Positions 7,455-15,708 of a stretch of DNA of 64,000 nt are shown piece by piece (within the stretch, counting starts at the first letter, position 1; every line of letters begins with the position of its first letter). Location: positions 186,001-250,000 of the forward strand of contig NZ_FNBG01000001.1 in NCBI RefSeq assembly GCF_900102215.1, given 5' to 3'. The DNA is from Fontibacillus panacisegetis (GTDB lineage Bacteria; Bacillota; Bacilli; Paenibacillales; Paenibacillaceae). A program made the translations under genes and the position numbers. The notes under the pieces were generated by a model. That model was not told the origin of the DNA and did no database searches. It was given only the letters and a program-made list of their open reading frames with translations.

Positions 7455-8798
7455 TTATTTCCTTTTCTGACTTCCAGAAGTCTTTCTAAGTTGACTCCAC
7501 TCAGCTAGCGTAGTTCCCTGAGGAATGTTATACAGCTTGCTCTTTCCAGTACCAATTTGCTGTGAGGTGTATATTCCGCTATGACCTGAGAACATGTAGC
7601 TGACAATACAAGCAACAAACATGTATATAGCTCCCTCTGAGCCGAATAATTCAATACCCATTATGAAACAGGCAATCGGGGTATTAGCTGCTCCACTGAA
7701 TACTGCAACGAACCCCAGGGCAGCTAAGAAAGGAACAGATACGGCCAGCAGATTCCCTAAAGTATGACCCAAAGTTGCACCTATTACAAAAAGTGGGGTT
7801 ACTTCACCGCCTTGAAAACCTGTCCCTAATGTCAGTGCGGTAAACAGCAATTTCCACAGAAAAGCAAAAGGTGACACATCTCCCTGAAAAGAATCTGCAG
7901 CCAGCGGTATACCAAGACCCAAATAATCCCTTGTTCCTACTATGTAAACCAGCGCAATTACAATTACTCCACCCACTACACTTTTCACAACCGGATTTGC
8001 AAACATGTTAGTAAACCATTTTTTCAAAAAATGAGTCAGTTCACTGAACAAACGGGCAGTAAGACCGAACAAAATCGCAGCAACCACCACTTTGATCAGA
8101 ACAATAAACGATAATTCCGGGATAATACCAGCTGAATAATGAACGTGATGTACGTTCCATAACTGAGAAGCAACAAGATCCCCAACAATGCTCGCCACAA
8201 AACAAGGGATTAACGCCTGATAGCTCATCATTCCAAATGCAACAACTTCTAATCCAAACACTGTTCCAGCTAGGGGTGTGCCAAAAATAGAGCCAAATCC
8301 CCCGCTAATGCCGCACATAAGCAGTATACGCCGATCCTCTGCGTTTATTTTAATAATTTTGCCAAACCATTCAGCCAGACTCCCGCCCATTTGAACAGCT
8401 GTCCCTTCACGTCCTGCAGACCCGCCAAACAAGTGCGTAACCAGTGACCCAAACAGCACTAACGGCGCCATTCGAAGCGGAATACTCTCTTTGCCGTTTT
8501 GGATACTCTCCAATATTAAATTGTTGCCTTTCCCAGCATTTCCACCATATTTCATATATAAAAAACTGACTAACGCTCCGCCAAACGGAAGAAAAAATAA
8601 CAACCAAGGATGCGAAATGCGTTCTCCAGTTACGAAGTCAAGGCTTTTTAAAAAAATAGCTGATGCTGAACCCGACAAAATTCCAATAACACTGCCTATC
8701 AGCACCCATTTCAAAAAAGCTGCCGGATACATGGCTTGCGGAACCTTATCTAGAACGACTAACCATCGCTCTTGCAGTGATCGTGACCTCTTCTTCAT
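7455..8798 (-). CDS. CLC-F type fluoride/proton antiporter
   Basis: A ~447-residue CLC-family membrane protein with about ten hydrophobic segments. The anion-pathway motifs are of the fluoride-specific CLC-F branch: G-R-E-G-T-A-V-Q-M (instead of G-R-E-G-P) and G-F-Q-G-G-E-V-T-P-L-F. Established knowledge: CLC-F proteins export fluoride in exchange for protons and are commonly controlled by fluoride riboswitches, and one is present just upstream (8818-8904). I choose the ATG at 8798 because the AGGGG site is 9 bases away; the ATG at 8804 would be only 3 bases away. Expression should rise when fluoride is present. Confidence 0.93.
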   Translation of the reverse strand: MKKRSRSLQERWLVVLDKVPQAMYPAAFLKWVLIGSVIGILSGSASAIFLKSLDFVTGERISHPWLLFFLPFGGALVSFLYMKYGGNAGKGNNLILESIQNGKESIPLRMAPLVLFGSLVTHLFGGSAGREGTAVQMGGSLAEWFGKIIKINAEDRRILLMCGISGGFGSIFGTPLAGTVFGLEVVAFGMMSYQALIPCFVASIVGDLVASQLWNVHHVHYSAGIIPELSFIVLIKVVVAAILFGLTARLFSELTHFLKKWFTNMFANPVVKSVVGGVIVIALVYIVGTRDYLGLGIPLAADSFQGDVSPFAFLWKLLFTALTLGTGFQGGEVTPLFVIGATLGHTLGNLLAVSVPFLAALGFVAVFSGAANTPIACFIMGIELFGSEGAIYMFVACIVSYMFSGHSGIYTSQQIGTGKSKLYNIPQGTTLAEWSQLRKTSGSQKRK

Positions 8799-8817
8799 GA
8801 ACATGATCCCCTCTTAC

Positions 8818-8904
8818 AAACAAAATAGACTCCTACCAGCGCACAGCAAGCCACTCTGGTAGGAGTCATCAGCCTCATCGGCAATTATGGCGAACTCCAT
8901 CGCC
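8818..8904 (-). promoter_or_regulatory. Fluoride riboswitch (crcB motif) with terminator platform
   Basis: Read on the minus strand, the leader has GGCGATGGAGTTCGCC (first hairpin, 8889-8904), then an ATAA junction, GCCGATGAGGCTGATGA and CTCCTAC, which match the conserved core of the crcB/fluoride aptamer. The 3' aptamer strand GACTCCTACCAG (8856-8867) can instead pair with CTGGTAGGAGTC (8828-8839) to form a 12-bp terminator followed by TATTTTGTTT. Ligand-bound aptamer should prevent terminator formation and allow expression of the CLC-F gene. Confidence 0.93.
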
Positions 8905-8937
8905 ATCATATTGTGAAAACTGTCATTATCTAGAGTC

Positions 8938-8966
8938 ATTGTATACCAACAGCCCAGGTCCGTCAA
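8938..8966 (-). promoter_or_regulatory. Promoter of the fluoride riboswitch transcript
   Basis: On the minus strand TTGACG (-35, 8961-8966) and TACAAT (-10, 8938-8943) are separated by 17 bases, about 30 bases before the aptamer. This is a good SigA-type promoter. Confidence 0.7.
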
Positions 8967-9041
8967 TAAAACTCCACGGTTTTAACGCACCTTTTCACTG
9001 CCTTGCATACAATATTAAAAAGCAGAAAAGGTGATCATTCA

Positions 9042-10190
9042 TTGGCTAGTTTCAAGCAAGCATATCGTCACAAGCAGAGGATCGCCAAGTCCCTGTTAAG
9101 ACGTTCAGGAATACATGGTGTAGGTGTTGGATATAAAGATCCTGCCAAACCCATTAAAGGTGCAGCCGTCATCGTGTATGCCGACAAGGCATCTGCAACA
9201 GCTTCTACAAAAAGGATAAAAATGAGGTATGCCAAACAAAATCGAGGGCATCTTATATCTACTCGTTCTATTCATGCATACAACAAAGCTAACTCCGGCT
9301 CAAAAACAAACATTCCTATCCGAATCGTACGTGCATCCAAGTTCCGTACAAACAATAATCAATCCACTGATAATTTTAAATTCAGACGGCGTATTCGACC
9401 GGTAATCGCTGGTTACAGCGTTGGCACAGGAGATGGCTCTGGCACAGCAGGACTCATTGTCAGCGATAAATCCAACCCTCGGAGCCGCTATATTCTCAGC
9501 AACAATCATGTGCTCGTGGATAACAATTCAGTACGTGTCTCCGAGACAATTCAGCCTGGTGGAGCTGATGAAGGCATAACGAAGCGGGATCGTGTCGGTT
9601 TCCTGAACCGTTTCGTTAAGCTGAGTAAAAAACGGAATAACTTTATCGATGCAGCAACCTCAAAGCCGCTGCGGCGCTCTTTGCTGAACCCCCGTTATGC
9701 AGTATTTGGGGTTGTCCCTGGATTTGTGAGGACCTATAAGGTTGGGGATCAGTTTAAGAAGGTGGGGCGAACTACAGGAGTTGTTACGGGCACAGTGGAA
9801 TCGATTCATACTGACATTAAAGTAGATTACGGAGATTATGGTGACCTTGGAACGATTAATTTTAAAAATCAAAGCGTGATTCGTGGCAAACGCCCTGTCT
9901 CGCTTGGAGGAGACTCAGGCTCCGTGTGGCTTACACGTAGAGGCAATCTTGCTGCTGCAGTTAATTTTGCCGGGGCTGATGGGGGACTACTTTCTATATC
10001 TTACCCCGTTGATTGGTTCATGAAAGTGTTCGAGAGTCGGGTTGCTCGCCCGAGCAAAAAACGTATTTGCCGCCCCAATCGGGGGAAAACAAATTGCTTT
10101 ATGTACATTCGTCCATTATCTCCCAAGGTTCTAAAGCATAATCAGCTTTGTGCTTGCCGCCCTGGAAGAAAACCCTGCAAAAGCAAATAA
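9042..10190 (+). CDS. Trypsin-like serine peptidase homologue with basic N-terminus
   Basis: About 382 residues. The central and C-terminal half has chymotrypsin-fold signatures: L-S-N-N-H-V-L (catalytic His), an Asp in the N-F-I-D-A-A segment that could be the second triad member, and G-G-D-S-G-S-V-W (nucleophile Ser). The triad assignment is inferred. The first ~130 residues are rich in Lys and Arg, with a G-V-G-V-G-Y-K motif and no signal peptide, so localisation is unclear. The C-terminal ~50 residues are Cys/Arg/Lys rich. I choose the TTG at 9042 because AAAAGGTGATC lies just upstream; another TTG at 9003 lacks a ribosome site. It may act on cytoplasmic or DNA-associated proteins, but that is speculation. 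Confidence 0.75.
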   Translation: MASFKQAYRHKQRIAKSLLRRSGIHGVGVGYKDPAKPIKGAAVIVYADKASATASTKRIKMRYAKQNRGHLISTRSIHAYNKANSGSKTNIPIRIVRASKFRTNNNQSTDNFKFRRRIRPVIAGYSVGTGDGSGTAGLIVSDKSNPRSRYILSNNHVLVDNNSVRVSETIQPGGADEGITKRDRVGFLNRFVKLSKKRNNFIDAATSKPLRRSLLNPRYAVFGVVPGFVRTYKVGDQFKKVGRTTGVVTGTVESIHTDIKVDYGDYGDLGTINFKNQSVIRGKRPVSLGGDSGSVWLTRRGNLAAAVNFAGADGGLLSISYPVDWFMKVFESRVARPSKKRICRPNRGKTNCFMYIRPLSPKVLKHNQLCACRPGRKPCKSK

Positions 10191-10198
10191 CTGATAAA

Positions 10199-10240
10199 GA
10201 GAGCTTCCCGGGGCGATAATCCGCTACCTCGAAAGCTCTC
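10199..10240. terminator. Hairpin between convergent genes
   Basis: Inverted repeat GAGAGCTT / AAGCTCTC (arms at 10199-10206 and 10233-10240) between the ends of the protease-like gene and the sigma factor gene. It lacks a long T-run, so terminator function is probable rather than certain. Confidence 0.5.
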
Positions 10241-10267
10241 CAATATGTCTGTCCTTGATTTATTTTC

Positions 10268-11170
10268 TTATTCCATAAAGTCTTTGAGACGCTTGCTTCG
10301 ACTAGGGTGTCTCAGCTTCCGTAACGCTTTGGCTTCGATTTGACGAATCCGTTCTCTTGTTACACCGAACTCCTTGCCGACCTCCTCAAGCGTACGTGTA
10401 CGACCATCATCCATACCGAAACGAAGCCGCAGCACATTCTCTTCACGTTCAGTGAGAGTATCAAGCACCTCTTCGAGCTGCTCTTTAAGAAGCTCATAAG
10501 CTGCAGCTTCAGCCGGAGCCGGTGCATCGTGATCCTCGATAAAATCACCCAAGTTAGAATCGTTCTCTTCACCTATAGGTGTTTCGAGCGATACTGGCTC
10601 TTGAGCAATCTTCATAATCTCACGAACTTTATCTGGGGTTAAATCCATTTCCTTAGCAATTTCTTCGGGCGTAGGCTCTCTACCAATCTCCTGAAGCAAT
10701 TGTCTGGATACACGGATCAGTTTATTAATGGTTTCAACCATATGCACAGGAATACGGATCGTTCTCGCCTGATCGGCAATAGCTCTTGTAATCGCTTGGC
10801 GAATCCACCAAGTAGCATAAGTACTGAATTTAAAGCCCTTGGAATAGTCGAACTTCTCCACGGCTTTGATCAGCCCCATATTGCCTTCCTGAATCAAATC
10901 GAGGAAAACCATGCCTCGTCCTACATATCGACGAGCAATACTAACGACGAGACGTAAATTTGCTTCAGCTAATCTGCGCTTTGCTTCCTCATCGCCCTTC
11001 TCAATGCGTTGCGCCAGCTCGATTTCTTCATCAGCCGACAACAGCGGAACACGGCCAATTTCCTTCAAGTACATACGTACAGGATCATCAATTTTCACAC
11101 CTGGCGGCAGCGATAAATCGCCACTGTAATCAGTTTCAGTCTCACTGTGCTTTGTTAAATCCTCAGTCAT
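10268..11170 (-). CDS. SigA-like sigma-70 factor lacking region 1.1
   Basis: A 300-residue sigma-70 factor. Region 1.2 ([11 protein letters not shown]) begins at about residue 29. Region 2 ([21 protein letters not shown], and the -10 recognition helix [10 protein letters not shown]), region 3 and region 4.2 ([18 protein letters not shown]) are all intact and of housekeeping type. Bacillales SigA is usually ~370-380 residues and carries region 1.1 plus an acidic linker. Here only a ~28-residue acidic tail precedes region 1.2, and the gene is not next to dnaG. It is therefore probably a paralogue (group 2) rather than the main SigA. Because regions 2.4 and 4.2 look canonical, it should recognise SigA-type promoters. 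Confidence 0.9.
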   Translation of the reverse strand: MTEDLTKHSETETDYSGDLSLPPGVKIDDPVRMYLKEIGRVPLLSADEEIELAQRIEKGDEEAKRRLAEANLRLVVSIARRYVGRGMVFLDLIQEGNMGLIKAVEKFDYSKGFKFSTYATWWIRQAITRAIADQARTIRIPVHMVETINKLIRVSRQLLQEIGREPTPEEIAKEMDLTPDKVREIMKIAQEPVSLETPIGEENDSNLGDFIEDHDAPAPAEAAAYELLKEQLEEVLDTLTEREENVLRLRFGMDDGRTRTLEEVGKEFGVTRERIRQIEAKALRKLRHPSRSKRLKDFME

Positions 11171-11247
11171 GAATCAGACCCCCACCCTACATAAATGGAA
11201 AACACAAATAACAGCACCCATTTTTCTCTAACGTCGGCATACTCTAT

Positions 11248-11276
11248 TTGACAAATTAGTGCGATTATGCTATTAT
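11248..11276 (+). promoter_or_regulatory. Strong SigA-type promoter upstream of no close gene
   Basis: TTGACA (11248-11253), a 17-base spacer, then TATTAT (11271-11276) on the plus strand. It points away from the sigma factor gene. The next terminator is ~95 bases downstream and the next gene starts at 11613. Confidence 0.6.
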
Positions 11277-11282
11277 TAATTC

Positions 11283-11402
11283 AATATTTACGATATATAC
11301 TTATTATTTGACTAACGGTCATTGTATCATAACAATGTATCTAATACAAGACTTAATTTTAAACGCAGGCGCTGACCCTATGAGGATCGGCGTTTTATTT
11401 TT
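11283..11402 (+). ncRNA. Candidate small RNA or attenuated leader
   Basis: A transcript from the promoter at 11248-11276 would run about 120 bases into a terminator-like hairpin at 11370-11392 (10-bp arms with one mismatch, CGCTGACCCT / AGGATCGGCG, loop ATG) followed by TTTTATTTTT. Between them is a small CATTGT/ACAATG hairpin. No ribosome site with a convincing ORF is present. It could be a free small RNA or a leader that attenuates the secreted-protein gene at 11613. The remainder of this 442-bp gap is AT-rich and shows nothing else I can support. Confidence 0.35.
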
Positions 11403-11612
11403 CCCAAAATACCTGACATGCCTCCCCATAACTACATTCTTTCCAAATTTTTATTCCAACACTCCTTCATACACCTGTAACCATTTCTGTAACAAACTAA
11501 TTAAAAATTAATATAATAACAATACTCAAACCAAGGTCCTATGTACTCTTTCGACCATTATGTCGATAGATATCATAACCTGTTTTTCTAACATCAAAGG
11601 AGTGACATTATT

Positions 11613-12542
11613 ATGAAGACACCTGTGTTGTTTTACCGCCTCGTCGTCCTTGCCACCTGTATGCTTTTTCTGAGTACCTCTATGTTAATGCCTGGCAATC
11701 CTCGCGCCTCCGCAGCAAATTCCTACTCCATCACCAATGCAACCTGGCTGTGGAATACCAAGCTAATCGAAACATCATCTGATGAGTTAATTTCTTTTAT
11801 GGCCGATCAAGGAATCGACACGATTTTTCTGCAAATCAGCAGCAGCGTATCCAAAACCTCCTACACTGAATTCATCCGCAGCGCAAACGAGCATCAAATT
11901 AGTGTGTATGCCTTAAACGGCGCTCCCAATTGGGCTCTGGAATCCAATCTTCCAAAGTTGAATTCCTTCATGACATGGATTAACAACTACCAAAATTCAG
12001 TCAACGCTGATGAGAAATTTGCTGGCATTCAGGTCGATATAGAGCCGTATTTATTGCCAGATTGGAGTACGAATTGGACGTCTCTTGTCACACAATGGCA
12101 GAACAATGTCACCTATTTGGCCAGTGAAGCCAAGAAAATTAGTTTACCTCTCAACGCTGCTCTTCCATTCTGGCTCGACAAATATAAGGCGCCTGGGCAA
12201 AATATAACACTCAGCTACTGGATGATCTCTAATTTAGATTCGGTATCGCTAATGACTTATAGAGACAAGGCTGCTACCATTTTTGATCTTGCAAAAGCTG
12301 AACTCGCTGAAGCCGAGCTTTTGAATAAAAAAGTATATATCAGCGTCGAAACTAAGCGGTCAAACGAAGGAAATCATGTGACATTTTATGAGGAGGGCGC
12401 CTCATATCTGAACACGGAGCTGTTAAGTGTCCGTTCTAAAGCATCACTTTACTCTTCCTTTGCAGGTATTGCTGTACATGACCTCATCGGTTGGATGGAA
12501 TTGGCAAATAATACGGACAATTTAAGGACGTTGCCCCAATAA
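11613..12542 (+). CDS. Secreted TIM-barrel-like protein with V-D-I-E-P-Y motif
   Basis: 309 residues with a typical Sec signal peptide (hydrophobic stretch about residues 9-30, cleavage likely after A-S-A near 34). The mature part, T-W-L-W-N-T at its start, then F-A-G-I-Q-V-D-I-E-P-Y about residue 140, a L-N-A-A-L-P-F-W-L segment, S-L-M-T-Y-R-D and a closing F-A-G-I-A-V-H-D, reads as successive strands of a glycoside-hydrolase-like barrel. D-x-E in V-D-I-E resembles the GH18 catalytic pattern, but the family is not one I can name. The next gene encodes a larger paralogue with the same motifs. AAAGGAG upstream supports the start. Substrate unknown; probably an extracellular polysaccharide. Confidence 0.7.
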   Translation: MKTPVLFYRLVVLATCMLFLSTSMLMPGNPRASAANSYSITNATWLWNTKLIETSSDELISFMADQGIDTIFLQISSSVSKTSYTEFIRSANEHQISVYALNGAPNWALESNLPKLNSFMTWINNYQNSVNADEKFAGIQVDIEPYLLPDWSTNWTSLVTQWQNNVTYLASEAKKISLPLNAALPFWLDKYKAPGQNITLSYWMISNLDSVSLMTYRDKAATIFDLAKAELAEAELLNKKVYISVETKRSNEGNHVTFYEEGASYLNTELLSVRSKASLYSSFAGIAVHDLIGWMELANNTDNLRTLPQ

Positions 12543-12564
12543 CAATCTAGCGATAATATATCAT

Positions 12565-12578
12565 TGTAAACGTTTACA
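12565..12578. promoter_or_regulatory. Perfect cre box (CcpA site)
   Basis: TGTAAACGTTTACA matches the Bacillales catabolite-responsive element consensus TGWAANCGNTNWCA at every position. It sits within an 18-bp perfect palindrome (12563-12580), 64 bases before the start of the 762-residue protein gene. This predicts CcpA carbon-catabolite control of that gene, most likely repression. Confidence 0.8.
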
Positions 12579-12643
12579 ATAATATACAGCGGAGCATCGC
12601 TGCCTAATCACTCTTCTCTCCGCGAGAAAGAGAGGGTAATAGG

Positions 12644-14932
12644 ATGTCAGCACACCATTCAAAGGCCAAGTGTCGTGTCGTCGTATTGCTGTCCAGATGG
12701 TTAGTCGCTCTTCTGTTAGTTAGCCTCTCTCCTCTTCCCATTCTGCCAATGAGCACAGCATTAGCCGCATCCACGCTCACCATTGATTCTCCAGCTAATG
12801 GAGATCAACTCTCGCCAGGACTGCTCCAGGTTACAGGTCAGTACACAGATACCTACGATGTAAAACTAATTGTTGATGGTATCAATCAAATTCCAGTGCA
12901 GATGGATAATCCTAGTGGTGCAGGAACAGGTACTTGGAGTGTCGAGATTGACACTAGCATCTATGACGGTGCAATTACTCTTGTCGCTAAAGGGACACAT
13001 GTCGTTACTCGTTATGGCGTAACCACCCCAACTAACTCTGTAACAATTGATAATGCGGACGCCAATCTCCCAGTCGTGCAAATCATTAGTCCAACCGATG
13101 ACGCTGTAGTTCATGGCAAGGTCCCAGTGAAGGTTAAAGCTACTGGTAAAAATCCGATCAAATCTCTCGAGGTACGTATCAATGGCGGACCTTGGGAAGA
13201 GGCGAAACGCACTGGCAATCACTATCAATACAAATGGAATGCCAAGCATGAAGGTGATCGAACATCCAGTATTGAAGCTCGCGCAACGGATTGCCTGGGT
13301 AATGTCGGGCGAAGCACGACCGTATATGTTCACACCGGGAATTGGACACAAGAAAATATTACGGTTGAGCGACAGGACCGAGCCATGTGGATTTGGGAGA
13401 AAGCTGCTTATAATTTGTTTTTGAATCCAGGCTCTCGGACCGCGCTTAAAACTCTTGCCGATGATACTGATACCTTTGGTTCAGATCCAATCACCACATT
13501 TTACATTGGCGTATTCCCTTATGAAGGTGTCGATATTTTAGAAGATCAGCCAGAGCTAGTCAGAGACTTTGTAGCATGGGCTCATGAGAATGGCTATAAA
13601 GTACACGCCTGTATCGCAGGCGGAACGGTTCCTCCATATTACGGAGCGCTTGAACCATATCATAAATACGCTATTCGTGAAATGGAGAAAGTAATCAACT
13701 ACAACCTATCCTCTGCCTCTAACGAGCAGTTTGATGGGGTAAATGTAGACATTGAGCCGTACATTCTACCCGAATTTGCATCAGAGAAGCCAAACGTTCA
13801 AATTCAATATCTGGACGTTCTGGAGAAAATGATTCAGCGTAGAGATGTTGCTGGAATTAATCTTCCATTTGGGCCAGCCATTCCAAGATGGCTTGACACC
13901 AGTACGAATGCTTCGGATATAACATGGCATGGCCAGACCAAATGGTTATCTGAACATGTTCAGGACATTAGTGACTATATCTCTATAATGGATTATAGAG
14001 ACACTGCTGACGGCAGTGCGGGCATCATCGCACAAGTGTTAGGTGAGATGGCTTACGCGAACACCATCGGCAAACCGAATTCAGTCGTGCTCGGTGTAGA
14101 GACGCTGGATATTGCAAACAGCGGTGATCCTGAAACGATCACGTTCCGTGAAGAAGGCAGAACGTATATGGAAGCGGAACTCGATAAAGTGTACACTGCG
14201 TTTAATGATGACCCTGCCTTCGGTGGAATTGCGATGCACCATTACGACTCCATACGCTGGCTGCCTTCTGCTTGGGGACCTAACGGGTATAAATGGACCG
14301 TAAGTCCGCCGGACTTCTCACCTCCATCTTATCTTAGTGAAGATCCGGAAGCTTCTGCAGTAGATTACAGCACAATCCAGCTTAGCTATGGAAGAGCAAC
14401 TGATGATTCCGATATCGAGGAATATATCATTTATCGCAGTACGGAAGAAGACTTTATTCCAGACGAATCGAATATCGGCGGTTCATCCCGTAATTTATCC
14501 TATCGAGATGTCGGATTGCTTCCAGACACCACCTACTATTACAGAGTCGCTGCCGTAGATATCAGCGGCAATATTGGCCCAGTATCTGAGGAAACATCAG
14601 CGACTACAACCAGCACAACCCTGACACCCATGATCATTGGAAATATGAGCATCACATTTAACGGAACCCGTGCAACAGTCACGATGCAGGTTTACGATCT
14701 GAATACAGGTCAAGGTATTCCAGCCGCTGAGGTCCACGGAAGATTCACCTTTAACGGAGGAAGATATGTTGATCTCATTACTAATAACGTCGGCAAGTCA
14801 TCCGCTCAGTCTGAAGCTCTTCCGGCTGCATCCGGTCTAGTCGGATTCTGGCCGCAGCGTATTGCCGCTCCAGGATATTATTGGGCTTCAGCATATGACC
14901 AGCCTCATACGGTTACTATTTCATGGCCTTGA
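12644..14932 (+). CDS. Large secreted multidomain TIM-barrel protein (paralogue of the preceding gene)
   Basis: 762 residues. A signal peptide (about 1-40, ending A-L-A-A) is followed by two Ig-like/bacterial surface domains (about 42-130 and 140-230; the second starts P-V-V-Q-I-I-S-P-T-D). The barrel domain (about 240-550) shares M-W-I-W, D-G-V-N-V-D-I-E-P-Y, L-P-F-G-P-A-I-P-R-W-L, I-M-D-Y-R-D and F-G-G-I-A-M-H-H-Y with the upstream paralogue. A fibronectin type III domain (about 555-650) and a C-terminal beta-rich domain close the protein. The layout is that of an extracellular polysaccharide-acting enzyme. The cre box just upstream suggests sugar-dependent control. Its 3' end overlaps the convergent aldolase gene by 12 bases. 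Confidence 0.75.
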   Translation: MSAHHSKAKCRVVVLLSRWLVALLLVSLSPLPILPMSTALAASTLTIDSPANGDQLSPGLLQVTGQYTDTYDVKLIVDGINQIPVQMDNPSGAGTGTWSVEIDTSIYDGAITLVAKGTHVVTRYGVTTPTNSVTIDNADANLPVVQIISPTDDAVVHGKVPVKVKATGKNPIKSLEVRINGGPWEEAKRTGNHYQYKWNAKHEGDRTSSIEARATDCLGNVGRSTTVYVHTGNWTQENITVERQDRAMWIWEKAAYNLFLNPGSRTALKTLADDTDTFGSDPITTFYIGVFPYEGVDILEDQPELVRDFVAWAHENGYKVHACIAGGTVPPYYGALEPYHKYAIREMEKVINYNLSSASNEQFDGVNVDIEPYILPEFASEKPNVQIQYLDVLEKMIQRRDVAGINLPFGPAIPRWLDTSTNASDITWHGQTKWLSEHVQDISDYISIMDYRDTADGSAGIIAQVLGEMAYANTIGKPNSVVLGVETLDIANSGDPETITFREEGRTYMEAELDKVYTAFNDDPAFGGIAMHHYDSIRWLPSAWGPNGYKWTVSPPDFSPPSYLSEDPEASAVDYSTIQLSYGRATDDSDIEEYIIYRSTEEDFIPDESNIGGSSRNLSYRDVGLLPDTTYYYRVAAVDISGNIGPVSEETSATTTSTTLTPMIIGNMSITFNGTRATVTMQVYDLNTGQGIPAAEVHGRFTFNGGRYVDLITNNVGKSSAQSEALPAASGLVGFWPQRIAAPGYYWASAYDQPHTVTISWP

Positions 14933-15577
14933 TGCATTGTAAGATTTTACAGCCTGAACCATTGTCGCAGCATTCAGCTCGATTTGATCATATCTGCCTT
15001 CCCTAATCAGCTCTCCATTTGCTATTGAACCTCCCAAACCAACACCAGCAGATCCTGCTGCCAAAAACTCCTGAATGTTGTCGATCCGGACGCCGCCAGT
15101 AACAACAAGTGGAATTTGATCCAGCGGCGCCCGGATTTCTTTTAAATAACCAATCCCCAGACTGGCCATCGGGAACAATTTCACCGCTGTTGCTCCCGCC
15201 TTCCAGGCAGCAACAATTTCCGTAGGAGTCATCGCCCCTGGAAACACACCGATCCCTCGATCACGAGCATACCGAATGACTGCTTCATCTACATTTGGAG
15301 ATACCAAATACTGTGCGCCTGCTGCTACAGCTTCTTTTGCCATCTCAACATCCAAAACGGTTCCCGCTCCAATTAACATATTCGAACCATGGCTTTCTCT
15401 CCACTGCGAAATAATATCCAGAGCTCCTACTGTATTCATGGTTACTTCGGCGAACACGATGCCTCCCCGTTGAAGTGCATCCGCTACGTTCTGCGCCCGA
15501 TCCTTTGGAATCCCCCGCAATATCGAGATAATTCTGTGTTCTTTTAATTGTTCTAATAAATGATCTTGACTCTGCAT
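14921..15577 (-). CDS. eda: 2-keto-3-deoxy-6-phosphogluconate / 4-hydroxy-2-oxoglutarate aldolase
   Basis: A 218-residue class I aldolase of the KDPG family. It cleaves KDPG to pyruvate and glyceraldehyde-3-phosphate and often also acts on 4-hydroxy-2-oxoglutarate. Motifs: I-L-R-G near residue 20, A-E-V-T-M-N-T (catalytic Glu), G-A-G-T-V-L, S-P-N-V-D, P-G-A-M-T-P-T-E and the Schiff-base lysine in A-V-K-L-F-P. Full length. It is alone here, with no KDG kinase adjacent, so the upstream pathway is not defined. It could serve uronate catabolism, which would fit the lyase cluster at the far end of the window, although the distance makes that only a suggestion. Confidence 0.9.
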   Translation of the reverse strand: MQSQDHLLEQLKEHRIISILRGIPKDRAQNVADALQRGGIVFAEVTMNTVGALDIISQWRESHGSNMLIGAGTVLDVEMAKEAVAAGAQYLVSPNVDEAVIRYARDRGIGVFPGAMTPTEIVAAWKAGATAVKLFPMASLGIGYLKEIRAPLDQIPLVVTGGVRIDNIQEFLAAGSAGVGLGGSIANGELIREGRYDQIELNAATMVQAVKSYNASRP

Positions 15578-15708
15578 TATACATCTTCCCCTTTAATATA
15601 ATTCCATCTTATGTCATATTGATTGATTCATTTGAGCAATAATTTGGCTTCGCCATTAAAATTCAGTTATAATAATCAGGATGATATCTTTTCCATAGGA
15701 GGAAAATT

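Noticed and set aside
10268-11170. Calling this gene the primary sigA
   Set aside because: Region 1.1 is absent and the dnaG neighbourhood is missing; without the rest of the genome the primary role cannot be claimed.
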